A stretch of DNA of 64,000 nt from Phaseolus vulgaris (GCF_000499845.2 NC_023749.2:34058017-34122016), one strand, 5' to 3'. Shown: positions 9,201 to 18,906, counted from the first letter of the stretch. Notes: generated by a model not told the origin, from the sequence alone. A program made the numbers and translations.

Positions 9201-12080
9201 AAAACTCTTCTTGGATCAAAACTATGTTTCAAGATTCTTAATATATCAAAACTGTTTTTCAGAATATATCTAAGAATATAGTTTGTTATCAAATCTTAAC
9301 AAACTCTTAATTGCATTTAAAATAGATTGGTCAAAGCATTTAATGACTGGAGCGTATTTAGTTAAAGCATTTAAAGCTCAGTCAAAGAAAACAGTTTTTC
9401 TGTTATGGTTTTAAAACAAACAATCGATTGTTTCCTCGAATCAATCGGTTGTTTTGTTACTTAACAAAAACACCATTCAAAAACAGTTTTCAAATTTTCT
9501 TAAAACACCTAAGTGTAAACAATCGGTTGTTTCGACAAAACAATCGGTTATTTCAACTTAGTTTGAAAAACATTTTGCTTTGATAAAATTGAGATGCTAA
9601 TTGCTTTGAGATTTAATCTAAGTGTTGATTACAACATAGAACTACCCCAGAACAAGACTAAAACAGCACAGCAACATCAAGCACAGCAGAGGCTTCATCA
9701 TCCTTCAAAGGGTTTGGATTCTTCAAAACATTGAACACCACTTGGTTCAACACGTTTCGCGTTCGCACTTTGAGTTCGTCTCCTTCTGCTGCATCTGCAT
9801 TCCATTTGTGCAATGTAAGTTTCTTGAACTCTCTTTCTTCCTCTTCATCTTCACAAATATATGCATAAATGTTTTTCGTTTTTCTTATATATTTTTTTTC
9901 CTTGCATTGGTGGTCTCGAAGCACTATTTCGTTGGCTGACATTCGTTTTTCTTACATTGTTTGGTTTCTCGCATTGCTCATTACTCTTTCATTGTCTTCG
10001 TGGTTTCTTGTGGATTTTTTGGTTTGCTCCGTTGCTGCTTCCCTGTCCGCCGTCGCTTCTGCTGTCGTCACCGTTGTTGGCGCTTCCGTGACTCTTCATC
10101 AACATTGGCTTCACACAAGATTGACGATGTTTTAAAATTTTTATTTTTTTTTAATGATTTGGCATATACAAGTGCGGTTAAAGCAAATAACCGCAATTGT
10201 AAATGGTATTTATAAATGCGGCTATATAGCCGCATTTATATTTCTTGATTTACAAGTGCGTGTTGATCAAATGCGGCTATAAAGCTGCATTTATAAATTC
10301 GAAATAGCCGCATTTGTTTTATGTTTCTGCACTAGTGTTGGGTTGATGAATTCGAAATCTGTTAATACTCCCATGGATCCCAATGTCAAGCTTCTACCCA
10401 ATTAGAGGGAGCCTCATTCAGATCCTGAGAAGTTTTTTTTTTTTTATCAGCAATGAATAAATAAAATTAAAGGGATACTTCAGGGGTATCCCAACCCATA
10501 TATAGTAACCAGAAGTGGACTTCCTATATCATCCACAAAAGAAGCTCTCCTTTATGGTTGGAGCAAAACAACCTTAAAGTGAGGAAACCGTACCCAAAAA
10601 TATAACCAGCAGGTTACCTCTAAGCAACACCCAACTTTACCGGAACACCCAGGACCGAGGCCACCTACATTCAGATCCTGAGAAGTACAAGAGATTAGTT
10701 GGAAATTGAACTATCTCACTGTTACTCATCCTGATATTTCCTTTGCAGTCAGTGTGGTCAGTCAATTTCTTAATTCTCCATGTGAAGATCATTGAAATGC
10801 AATCATTCATTTACTGAAGTACATTAAAGGCTCTCCTGAAAAGGTTTGTTATATGATCATAATAACCATACTAGAGTTTTTTGTTATTCATATGCTGATT
10901 GGGCAGGATCTCCATTTGATAGAAGATCAACTTCCAGTTATTATGTCTCCATTAGTGATAACTTGATCTCTTGGAAGAGCAAGAAACAAAGTGTTGTGGC
11001 GAGATATAGTGCAGAAGCAAAATATAGAGTTATGGCCTCAATTACTTGTGAGCTTTTTTGGCTTAACAATTACTTAAAGAATTGCAATTTGGAGAAATCA
11101 CTCAAATGACACGTATATGTGATAATCAGGCTGCTCTTCATATTAGCTCAAATCCAGTTTTTCATGAAAGGACCAAACATATTGAGATTGATTGTCATTT
11201 CATTCGAGAAAAGATTATATCAGGAGATATCAAGACTAAGTTTGTTAATTCAAATAATCAATTAGCAGATATTTTTACTAAATCCTTACGAGGGCCTCAG
11301 ATTAATTGATTATATTTGTAACAAGCTATGTACATATGATCTATATGCACCAGCTTGAGGGGGGTGTTAGATATTATTAGATATTATTAGATATTATGAG
11401 ATATTACTAGATATCTCTATTTATGTAATGGGCATAGCCCATATGTTTCTTTTCCTATATAAACATAACCCTATGTGTTCAATATACACAAGGTTTTTAC
11501 TCTATTCAAGGTTTTTACTCTATTCTTTCTTTTCCTTTTAATAATAACTAAACCAAAAGTTTGTTAAAAAATTACCAAAATGACTTGCGGTGAACTGGTA
11601 AGCAGACATGGTTATTGTAAAATGTACCAGATGATTATAGGTTATCGTAGTATGTTCGCTCACCTTACCCTTAAATATTGTTATATGAAAATAATTTTCC
11701 CCCACGTAATGGAAGATGATGTCATGATATCCTTCCAAGACATAGAACTGACACTCTTCATCCCAGCCTTCAATGACCATCGAACAGTGCATGTCCATAT
11801 TGTAAGTTACCTTGTGTAAATTTTCTTTATGGTCAACAATAGTCCATTTAGAACCTAGTTCTCTATTAAATATTATCGTAAACTCATGGTGGACATTACC
11901 TTCAAACTTGTAAAGTGAAAGATTAAAAGCTTAAAAGTATTAGGAATCAGTAAAAGATTAAAAGCAATGCATAATAATAATATAAAGGAAGTGCAAAATA
12001 AAACATACCTCATCACGTACAATGATTGTCTTGAACGTACCCATTGTGTTTCGGCTTACAATGTCAGATGGGTTCTCCAT
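2952..12080 (-). CDS. B3-domain protein gene (REM-like), three exons with transposon-filled intron 2
   Basis: Joining 12080-12009, 11906-11664 and 3221-2952 on the minus strand gives one open frame of about 194 residues. Both introns are GT-AG, and all junctions are phase 0. The second exon reads like a B3 fold: a WTI strand, then [15 protein letters not shown] and FHITIF. The third exon contains a second B3-like half: [17 protein letters not shown], then [22 protein letters not shown]3 proteins are plant nuclear DNA-binding factors; the REM branch has repeated B3 domains. Here the domains are short and may be degenerate, so function is uncertain. Intron 2 (3222-11663) holds a full copia element. 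It could be a living gene with a giant intron or a silenced one. I infer the gene from splice logic and motif shape only. Confidence 0.6.
3289..3458 (+). repeat. copia-1 5' LTR
   Basis: It starts TGTTAGATATTATTAGATAT, contains a CCTATATAAAC TATA-like box near 3387, and ends TTTAAATA just before the primer-binding site. The 3' copy matches closely, but the 5' copy lacks a short internal duplication present there. Confidence 0.9.
3459..3471 (+). other. copia-1 primer-binding site
   Basis: TGGTATCTAGAGC directly follows the 5' LTR. It differs from the common initiator-methionine tRNA site TGGTATCAGAGC by an extra T. Confidence 0.75.
3680..5140 (+). pseudogene. copia-1 gag and protease region
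   Basis: From the ATG at 3680, gag reads in the style of plant copia elements: [18 protein letters not shown], then a CX2CX4HX4C zinc knuckle at 4454-4495 ([14 protein letters not shown]). The protease region follows at about 4710-4800. Its active-site triplet is HSG instead of DSG (codon at 4730-4732), so the aspartate is lost. The frame continues to a gag-pre-integrase motif (HARLGYPS) and stops at TAG 5138-5140. The role in an intact element is particle assembly and polyprotein cleavage. Confidence 0.88.
5156..5990 (+). pseudogene. copia-1 integrase
   Basis: It is a DDE integrase core with the three acidic positions visible: HSDIWGP (Asp codon 5273), LRSDNGHEY (Asp codon 5462) and NGVVERKN (Glu codon 5570). 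The upstream zinc-finger part is cut by the stop at 5138. Near 5915 the reading frame slips by one base, and at 5997 a solo LTR interrupts it. The coding text resumes at 7147 after the second copy of the AATAT duplication. Confidence 0.87.
5997..7146 (+). mobile_element. Solo LTR of the copia-3 family (solo LTR-1)
   Basis: The sequence begins TGTTAGAATATATGGCCTTA and ends GGTTCAACA, flanked by AATAT at 5992-5996 and 7147-7151. It matches the LTRs of copia-3 (41266-42336 and 59969-60952) along its length. No internal region remains, so it is an LTR-LTR recombination product. It carries three pairs of the AAACAATCGGTTGTTT palindrome (6147/6168, 6810/6831, 6912/6933), each pair 21 bp apart. Written on plus, it may be in reverse orientation relative to transcription, as copia-3 reads on minus. 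Confidence 0.92.
7147..8189 (+). pseudogene. copia-1 linker and reverse transcriptase
   Basis: After the solo LTR the polyprotein continues through a proline-rich linker, then reverse transcriptase motifs: [36 protein letters not shown], and the YVDD catalytic box at 8005-8016. The reading frame changes several times (near 7310, 7440, 7545, 7850 and 7960) and stops intervene, so it is inactive. At 8193 a CACTA element cuts it, and the text resumes at 10341. Confidence 0.87.
8285..8540. repeat. CACTA-1 subterminal hairpin array
   Basis: Five units of about 50-58 bp follow one another. Each has a left arm GATTTACGAATGCGG, a short spacer with a TTATTTG/AATA core, and the inverted right arm CCGCATTCGTAAATC. 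The arms are nearly perfect, so each unit can fold into a cruciform. In CACTA elements such subterminal repeats are the known kind of transposase binding sites. Open frames here on both strands are products of the repeat. Confidence 0.85.
8609..9752 (+). mobile_element. Solo LTR of the copia-3 family (solo LTR-2) inside CACTA-1
   Basis: It begins TGTTAGAAAAGATGGCTTTA and ends GGTTCAACA. The flanks are CGTAT (8604-8608) and CGTTT (9753-9757), a target duplication with one change. It is collinear with solo LTR-1, including the three paired palindromes at 8761/8782, 9418/9439 and 9517/9538. It inserted into CACTA-1, which itself lies in copia-1, so it is the youngest of the three layers. Confidence 0.9.
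10341..11310 (+). pseudogene. copia-1 end of reverse transcriptase and RNase H
   Basis: The text resumes with [16 protein letters not shown], then the LINE-B insertion, then [22 protein letters not shown]. RNase H follows at about 10846-11309: [16 protein letters not shown], a SAEAKYR box in which the usual acidic residue of AEAEY is lysine, CDNQAALHI and HFIREKI, ending [14 protein letters not shown] frame change near 11080 and stops make it inactive. The purine tract and 3' LTR follow. Confidence 0.88.
10434..10667 (-). mobile_element. LINE 3' fragment (LINE-B)
   Basis: This short minus-strand LINE tail ends in a T-run on plus (about 10433-10445), meaning an A-tail on minus preceded by ATTGCTGAT. 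A perfect 19-bp duplication CATTCAGATCCTGAGAAGT flanks it at 10415-10433 and 10668-10686. Only about 230 bp of the 3' end was copied. Its hairpin at 10472-10492 pairs GGGATAC with GTATCCC around the same loop as LINE-A. Confidence 0.92.
11353..11364 (+). other. copia-1 polypurine tract
   Basis: GCTTGAGGGGGG directly precedes the 3' LTR. This is the standard second-strand primer position in copia elements. Confidence 0.8.
11365..11543 (+). repeat. copia-1 3' LTR
   Basis: It starts TGTTAGATATTATTAGATAT and ends TTTTAATA, followed by the ATAAC duplication. It contains a duplicated CAAGGTTTTTACTCTATT (around 11489-11525) that is single in the 5' LTR. Confidence 0.9.
11664..11906 (-). CDS. B3-domain gene, exon 2
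   Basis: Exon 2 has 81 codons between an acceptor (TTTACAAG) and a donor (AAG|GTGAGC). It carries the clearest B3 signature: RELGSKWTI, a GW pair, then [21 protein letters not shown]. It is immediately next to the copia insertion, whose right target duplication ends at 11548. Confidence 0.6.
12009..12080 (-). CDS. B3-domain gene, exon 1
   Basis: The ATG at 12080-12078 opens 24 codons (beginning [11 protein letters not shown]) that run into a good donor, GAG|GTATGT. The next in-frame acceptor is at 11907-11908. The short N-terminal exon followed by a B3-like exon fits the gene model. Confidence 0.5.
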
Positions 12081-13121
12081 TTTAGTTGGTTTACAAAGTA
12101 AGTAAACAAAGGTTTACAAAAGGAAGAAAATATACAGAGGGGAGGGGATGTTAGAGTTCAAAAACTTGAGTGTGGAAAGGGCTGTAATTTAGAACTCATT
12201 TATATTACAAATTAATAATAAAGAATAAATTAATTTATAATATATTAAAAAATTTATTAAAAAATACAAAGGGAAAAGAGTCCTCACGGTATTCAATTGG
12301 TGAAGTGAAATTATCGGAAATGACAGTAAGCATTATCATAATTACTATAACTGACGTTAGGACTTTGCAAAAGAAAACTATTGATCTTCCAAATCAAACC
12401 CCAAATAATTTTTCAGAAGCTATAATTATAATAACTTCATACTGGAAAGGTTGCACACCAATTTAAGCCAATGAGGAGTAAGTAAGGTATATGTTCATTT
12501 GAACTTACGCAACAACTTTGCAAAAGAAAAAACTTTCTCTACCAAATCAAAACCCAATTTCTTTTTGTGTCCCTACTACGTTTTTTTGAAAAAGAAGGAA
12601 ATTTGACGAATTGTGAAGAAGAAGAAACAACAGTGTATTTCAGAATACTAAAAGATTTTTCTATTTGCCAGTATTTGGTGTGTTGATCAATCAGTCAAAG
12701 CATAGGTTAAATAAGCAAGATCATAAATAAAAAAAAACACAGAAATCCGTAAATATAAACTAACAATAAAACTTTGCTTTAGCTGCCGTTGTTGTGTGCA
12801 ACGAATAAGAATCAAAGGTTACACAATCTGAATATCTAACAACATATATTCAACGAATAAGATTCAAAGGTTACACAATCTGAATATCCAACAACATATA
12901 TTCAACAACATATCTGAGAAAGCAATTACAAAATAGGAAGGGAAAAGACTCTATGCTGCACAGAATGATTAGAAATCATAATAATTATAATTATAACGTG
13001 ACAACTTTGCAAAAGAAAATACTCTTGATCAACGAAATCATACCCCAAATAACTTTTCAGAAGCCTTAATCATAATAAATTCGTACTGGAAAGATTGCAC
13101 ATTCAATTCAGTCCAATAATT
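12081..13121. other. Upstream region of the B3 gene, repeat-bearing
   Basis: I see no ORF of note. The region holds two diverged copies of a roughly 200-bp block (12262-12466 and 12927-13121), sharing ACTTTGCAAAAGAAAA, CCCCAAATAA and TTTTCAGAAGC in order. It also holds a 52-bp tandem duplication (12799-12902). As it lies directly upstream of the B3 start codon it should contain that promoter, but I cannot place a TATA box with confidence. Confidence 0.55.
12799..12902. repeat. 52-bp tandem duplication
   Basis: Two copies of a unit beginning CAACGAATAAGA/TTCAAAGG and ending AACAACATATATT lie 52 bp apart (12801 and 12853), with two or three differences. Confidence 0.8.
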
Positions 13122-13740
13122 CACTACCACAAATTATTAATACTACGACACAATACATCGGTTATAATAACACCATCGTTAAAAAAAACATGGGGAAAGT
13201 AGAAAATCATGGTGTTTTTCCCTGTGAACCGTCGCTATAGGTGTACATAGAGTAAAAGACAATGACGATTCTCCTGTGAACCGTCGTTAATTATGTGTTT
13301 TAGGAAAAAACTGCAACAGTTTCCCTATGAACCGTCGTTATTTTCGTGGTTTTTATTTGCACCCACTCTTTCACATATTTCTTCATTCTTCATTGTCGCG
13401 CTACCTACTTCCTTCTTCATCTTCACACTTTTCTTCACTCTTCACTGCCAAGACAAAGCTCCCCCGCCCGCACCATCAGCTCTCCACACCTGACCCGTCG
13501 CCACGACCCTGTTAGTCCCTTGCGGTCGACAACCTCCATTGCGCGTTGGAGCCTCGTGACCTTGCTTGTGCCACTACACCGATGTCAGCGCCTTCCGTGC
13601 GCCACTGAAGTGCTGCTAGCTTCCTTTTCGCGTTACTACACCCCGACAAGTTCCCTCCGTGCGCCCTAAGTGCTACACTTGCACCTCACCGCCAGGGTTC
13701 TTCTTCCATTTTTTTGCGCTCCACTTTCAGGTTACTGTGT
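13122..13740. mobile_element. Putative CACTA terminus with subterminal repeats
   Basis: The segment opens with CACTACCACAAATTATT. Three copies of TGTGAACCGTCG(C/T)TA (one reads TATGAACC) follow at 13223, 13275 and 13326, about 51 bp apart, as expected for CACTA subterminal repeats. A C-rich stretch with short ORFs follows. I cannot find the partner terminus or a 3-bp duplication, so the right limit is arbitrary. Confidence 0.4.
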
Positions 13741-13978
13741 TTTTGTTTATTATTTAATAATATATTAAATTTGACTACGTATATATTGATCGTGTGTATT
13801 CTATGTTTGGGGTGTTCGACCTTCAACAATTTTGATTTAGTTTTTAATGATTAGATATTGGTTTTACACATTGAACGCCCTGATTCTGATTCCGGAAGTG
13901 TCCGACCTTCGACAATTTTGATTTAGTTTTTAAAGATTAGATATTGTTCTTACATATTGAATGCATTGATTCTAAGTT

Positions 13979-15590
13979 CGGAGGCCTGGGCTTGGACAAC
14001 TCGACATCGGCCCAGGCCTGGATGACTCGACATCAGCTCGGGCCCAGACGACTCGACATCAGCTCGGGCCCTGTTGACTCGACTCCAACCCTGGCCAGCT
14101 CAGCTCGATATAGACCTGGGATTGCTCGGCTCGACATCGGCCCGGGCTCGGACGACTTGACATCAGCCCGGGCCTAGACGACTCGACATGAACCCGGGCC
14201 CGCTCGACTCGACATCCCGCTCGACTCGACATCGGCCCGAGCTCGCTCGGCTCGACATTGACCCCGGTCCGCTCACCTCGACATCGGCCCGCGCCTGCTC
14301 GACTCGATATCCACCCGAGTACACTCAACTCAATATCGGCCTTGGCTCGCGAGGCTGGAAATCGGCCCGGACCTGCTCGGCTCGACATCGGCCTGGCCTG
14401 TTCGGCTCGACATCGGCCTGGCCTGTTCGGCTCGACATCGGCCTGACCTGTTCGGCTCGACATTAGCCCTAGCCCGGTCATCTGGATATCGGCCCGGGCC
14501 TGCTCGACTCGAGCCGAAAGCCTTAGCTCGACTAGACAATGGCCTGGGCCAACTTGGCTCGACATCGGCCCCGACCGACTTGAGTCGACTCAATATTGGC
14601 CACTCAACTCGACTTGACATCAGCCCGGGCCTAGACGACTCGACATGAACCCGGGCCCGCTCGACTCGACATCCCGCTCGACTCGACATCGGCCCGAGCT
14701 CGCTCGGCTCGACATTGACCCCGGTCCGCTCACCTCGACATCGGCCCGCGCCTGCTCGACTCGATATCCACCCGAGTACACTCAACTCAATATCGGCCTT
14801 GGCTCGCGAGGCTGGAAATCGGCCCGGACCTGCTCGGCTCGACATCGGCCTGGCCTGTTCGGCTCGACATCGGCCTGGCCTGTTCGGCTCGACATCGGCC
14901 TGACCTGTTCGGCTCGACATTAGCCCTAGCCCGGTCATCTGGATATCGGCCCGGGCCTGCTCGACTCGAGCCGAAAGCCTTAGCTCGACTAGACAATGGC
15001 CTGGGCCAACTTGGCTCGACATCGGCCCCGACCGACTTGAGTCGACTCAATATTGGTCACTCAACTCGACTTGACATCAGCCCGGGCCTAGACGACTCGA
15101 CATGAACCCAGGCCCGCTCGACTCGACATCCCGCTCGACTCGACATCGGCCCGAGCTCGCTCGGCTCGACATTGACCCCGGTCCGCTCACCTCGACATTG
15201 ACCCCGGTCCGCTCACCTCGACATCGGCCCGCGCCTGCTCGACTCGATATCCACCCGAGTACACTCAACTCAATATCGGCCTTGGCTCGCGAGGCTGGAA
15301 ATCGGCCCGGACCTGCTCGGCTCGACATCGGCCTGGCCTGTTCGGCTCGACATCGGCCTGGCCTGTTCGGCTCGACATCGGCCTGGCCTGTTCGGCTCGA
15401 CATCGGCCTGACCTGTTCGGCTCGACATTAGCCCTAGCCCGGTCATCTGGATATCGGCCCGGGCCTGCTCGACTCGAGCCGAAAGCCTTAGCTCGATTAG
15501 ACAATGGCCTGGGCCAACTTGGCTCGACATCGGCCCCGACCGACTTGAGTCGACTCAATATTGGCCACTCAACTCGACTTGGCCCAGGGT
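13979..15590. repeat. GC-rich minisatellite with 457-bp higher-order period
   Basis: The array is made of 22-27 bp units around CTCGACTCGACATCGGCCCG. The units form a higher-order block of 457 bp: the landmark CTAGACGACTCGACATGAAC recurs at 14174, 14631 and 15088, and TATTGG landmarks at 14594 and 15051 agree. The third block is 51 bp longer because one 26-bp and one 25-bp subunit are duplicated inside it (third TATTGG landmark at 15559). Long open frames on both strands are by-products of the repeat. Degenerate units continue to about 15740. Confidence 0.95.
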
Positions 15591-15599
15591 TGACTCGGC

Positions 15600-17230
15600 T
15601 CGACTTTGGCCCAGAATGACTTGGCTCGACTTTGGCCCATACCGACTCAATTCGACTTGGGCCCGAACGACTCGGCTCAACGTGGACTTGTGCTGACTTT
15701 GCTCAATCTGGACTCGAATTGTCTTGGCTCAACCTGTATCGTGTTAAATCAAAATCCAACCCAAAATGCAATTTGGATAATCCAAAAATGTATCCAATAT
15801 ATATCTTATCCATATCCAATTAAATGGATTAGATTTAAAATTCAAAAATATGGATTTGGATTTGAGATAAATCCATTTAAATGGATTAAAACTAATATGG
15901 ATTTGGATAATTAAGGATTGGATTTTGTAATTTGAATTTTTTTCCCACCAGTATTTACGAGAGTGTCGATCTCACGAAGTTTGCTGAGTTGCTGCGGATT
16001 TTATTACTCATGTTCATGTTCTTGTTTCGGTAAGTTTAAAGAGTTGTTGAGCTGCTAAGGTCCTATTGTGGTTTAGGTAAGGCTTGTTGTTTGTGTTAAT
16101 GCTTATTGTTGCTATTTAATTTTTTTGATTGATTCTCACTGGACCCAGTGTTCAAGGAATAAACACAGGCAATTTTGGTTGTTCTAAAGTTGGTCAAAGT
16201 AAGAATTTGGATGTTATTATTGTGCGCTATTTTTCTGTACGTGTTACACCATTTCTTGAATTCTTTTCTTTCATTTTAAATCCACTGTCCTTCTACTGAT
16301 GTTCCCTAAACAACACATTCAGGTTCAGGTTAATTAGGGACTTTGAGAGTACTTGCACCTAGCTTGCTGTCGTCTCCAAATAGCACTATCTTTTAATTAC
16401 TTTCACATTCCACTATATTTGAATTGGTGATTTCCCCACAATTAATACTCGTTGGAATTAAATAGTAATAATTTGGGCGCCCTAGCCCGCACTGATGTGT
16501 GACCTTTCTGACTTTGTTTTACAATGCAGCTTGTACCCTGTAGAACTGCTTCACTCTGTTGCTGCTTACCCTTGTCTGCCACAAGATCATAGCTCATGTA
16601 TTCAGTAAAATTAGTGTAGTGCTTGAATGGTTCCTGTTGCGGGATTTGAGTATATTATATCTGACTTCTTTCTTCTTTTAATATGTAGATAAATTAACCA
16701 AATGTTATATCTATGCAACCACATTTTACTGCATTATATCTTGTTTTTAGTTATTGATAGTTTTTACATTTTTGTATTGAGAGAATAACTTATATTTCTA
16801 AATAAATACAAGTGGGTGAAAAAATGAAGGGGTGTATATTTTAAGAAATATAGCAATGTATGTTGACTTTTGAAGAATTTTAGTAGTAACCATAGAAAAG
16901 AAGTTGATTGCAGAAGAAGAGAAGGACAAAATTGGTGGATATTTTGGTTGAATTTTTAATGGTGGTAATAAAATCCATGTCATAACTTTGAGAAAATCAT
17001 TTTCCAGTGAATAAATGATGATGTCACTTTATGAAAGATGCACAAAATAAATCACCAAATTAATTAAAAAAATTAATGAAAAAAGGTTTAGTCAGAGCTA
17101 TTGTTATTGTAGTGTTATTAGTGTTGAATACTTTTAACTATATTTTTCATATTAATTTAGGCCCAAAATTTGTAGAAAAAAGTTCATAAAAAAAATCAAC
17201 AAATTATTTTTTATGTGTCGGTCAAATCCA
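15600..17230. other. Non-coding stretch after the minisatellite
   Basis: From 15600 to 15740 the minisatellite decays into units such as TTGGCTCGACTTTGGCCCA. From 15750 to 15930 there is AT-rich text repeating ATGGATTTGGAT-like words. The remainder is ordinary AT-rich sequence with no ORF I would defend. It may include unrecognised parts of the CACTA-like element that starts at 13122. Confidence 0.5.
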
Positions 17231-17317
17231 TTAAAATATATTTATTTCTTTTGTGTAGACTAAATACATATATACAAAAAAAATTAATATTTTGATAATA
17301 AATTGTGTAGGTTTCAT

Positions 17318-17410
17318 GTAGGCTAGGTCGACTTTACTTGCGTCTTGTGTGGATTTAATGTAGGCTAGGCTGACTCTACTTGTGTCTTGTATGGACAACA
17401 TGTAGGCTGA
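17318..17410. repeat. 42-bp tandem repeat
   Basis: GTAGGCTAGG-type starts recur at 17318, 17360 and (partly) 17402, giving two full diverged units. The third start runs into the copia fragment. Confidence 0.7.
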
Positions 17411-17530
17411 TATGTTGACTAAATCTTTGCATCCTCGATTATTTCGTGACGACTTATTCAAGTTAAACATGAAAGATATACATGTTTCAGCTTGTGGAAC
17501 ACTATTAGATGATAAAAATGATTTCATATA
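17399..17530 (+). pseudogene. Copia RNase H tail fragment
   Basis: The text reads ADMLTKSLHPRLFRDDLFKL followed by NMKDIHVSACGT, the conserved C-terminal end of copia RNase H (LADxLTKxL). The downstream text contains a TATATAAATATAAC box near 17620, as a decayed LTR might. Nothing else of the element is recognisable. Confidence 0.65.
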
Positions 17531-18076
17531 ATATTTTAGATTTTCAGTTGTAATTTGTAACTGTTTTATCAATATAAGTTATTTTTTATTTTTTTTATTT
17601 AAATCCTTTTATGTGCTATATAAATATAACATTCAATGAGTAACAATTCTTGATTAATAAAATATATATTTTTTTTATTTTTTTTTTCCTTTTTCTTCTT
17701 TTCTCTAAATGAGATATATAAAACTAATAATAACATTGTTATGTAGATATAAATAAGATTCCTATACTACTCTAAGGTCAGGGTGGTAAAAGCCTACTCA
17801 ATACCAATGACAATGATGCAACACGTTAAAAAAACTTTCAAAATCAGGTAAAACAAGAAATTGAAGAGGTTAGTAAAATAACTCCAGCAACTTCCTTTTA
17901 ACTATGTCGAGTGTTACCTATGTGAATGCAACCGAAGACATTATTTACATGCCCATGGCTTCCGCCAATCCTTAACAAATTTAAATTGACATGTATCCGG
18001 CTACCAGCCTATAAGTTGTTAAGTGTAGTAATTTTGTTGGAGATACTGTAAAATCATGGTAATGTATGCTATCGTT

Positions 18077-18365
18077 GCCCTATATTGTAAACATATTTTG
18101 CAATTTGTGGTGGTTCTCTTGCATAAACTACCTTGAACGGGGTCAAGTCGATGTTAGTATGATATAATGTATTGTACCAAAACTCTGCCCACGACCAATT
18201 TTGAGGAGAGTCATATTAAATACATTTCCAAGCATCTATTCAAAAGCCTCTAACTGCCTATCCGATTGCGGATAATATACATTACTCATACTCAAAGTGG
18301 TGTCACTCAACTTGAAAAGATGTTGCCAAAATTGGCTTGTAAAAACCTTATCTACAATTGTCATT
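18077..18365 (-). pseudogene. Fossil gypsy integrase fragment
   Basis: Read on minus with frame changes, this gives DKVFTSQFWQHLFKLSDT, then YYPQSDRQ, then [20 protein letters not shown] and VVYAREPP. These are the C-terminal half of a Ty3/gypsy integrase core and its start of the GPY region. Several stops and frameshifts show it is old. Confidence 0.7.
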
Positions 18366-18906
18366 GGAAAATTTTACCACGATTGTCAAAAAAACTTAGC
18401 CAGTAACTTACTTATATAAGAAGTTTTTCAATTATATGTTTGTTTCCAGTATATTTTTAGTATGTTAAATTGTTTCAATAAGCATATTAAAGCTCAAGAA
18501 TTAAAAAATCAGATCATAATTTTCCTTTTTGAGAGTTCAATGCAACAAAGATGAAGATATACTTTAAGCCTATAAAAAGAGAACGAAAACACGTTGAAGA
18601 TACAACAAACATATGATAAGCGTCATGAGTTAGTGATATTTCATGCAAAAAGTTAGACATTAGTTTGACATTTCTTGATTTTAATTGTTGATTAAGATAT
18701 GATTCATACTTAATTTGAAAAATTAGAATTTAATATATATTTTGGAGTTATAAGATTAATAGAAATGACTTATTCCCAATTTTGTGTTATTTTCAAGAAT
18801 TTAAGGAGAGATGAAGCAAAGGGATAAATTATGAATAGAGATGTCACTTAGCCTAATCTCAATTAGGTTAAACAAGGATGTGAGGTAGAAAGAGGGGAGA
18901 GGGAGA
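18366..18906. other. Non-coding AT-rich spacer
   Basis: I see no gene or clear repeat here. It lies between the gypsy fossil and the hairpin MITE. Confidence 0.5.

Larger units (their letters stand above)
8193..10337. mobile_element. Non-autonomous CACTA DNA transposon (CACTA-1)
   Basis: Ends are CACTAGTGCAAAAAG and TTTCTGCACTAGTG, inverted and starting with CACTA. A 3-bp duplication TTG flanks it (8190-8192 and 10338-10340). Subterminal arrays of inverted-repeat units containing GATTTACGAATGCGG lie at 8285-8540, with related motifs at 10165-10320. I find no transposase. A second member is at 20379-21420. It split copia-1 reverse transcriptase and was later entered by solo LTR-2. Confidence 0.9.
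3289..11543 (+). mobile_element. Ty1/copia retrotransposon (copia-1) in intron 2 of the B3 gene
   Basis: The element is complete end to end. It has LTRs at 3289-3458 and 11365-11543, a methionine-tRNA-type primer site after the 5' LTR, a purine tract before the 3' LTR, and a 5-bp target duplication ATAAC (3284-3288 and 11544-11548). Its gag, protease, integrase, reverse transcriptase and RNase H are in copia order but broken by stops, frameshifts and four nested insertions: solo LTR 5997-7146, CACTA 8193-10337 with a second solo LTR inside, and LINE tail 10434-10667. It is transcribed opposite to the host B3 gene. Confidence 0.95.

Noticed and set aside
9742..10215. ORFs inside CACTA-1 with Phe/Leu-rich translations
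   Set aside because: T-rich sequence gives hydrophobic translations in three overlapping frames; no domain or intron logic supports a captured gene.
13293..13669. Three overlapping ORFs rich in Ser, Pro and Phe
   Set aside because: They overlap in different frames, none has a recognisable domain, and the text looks like a C-rich leader of a transposon.
14059..15558. Long ORFs on both strands (60-230 codons)
   Set aside because: They follow the minisatellite, have the same repeated phrases in every copy, and no start or domain. They are products of a GC-rich tandem repeat.
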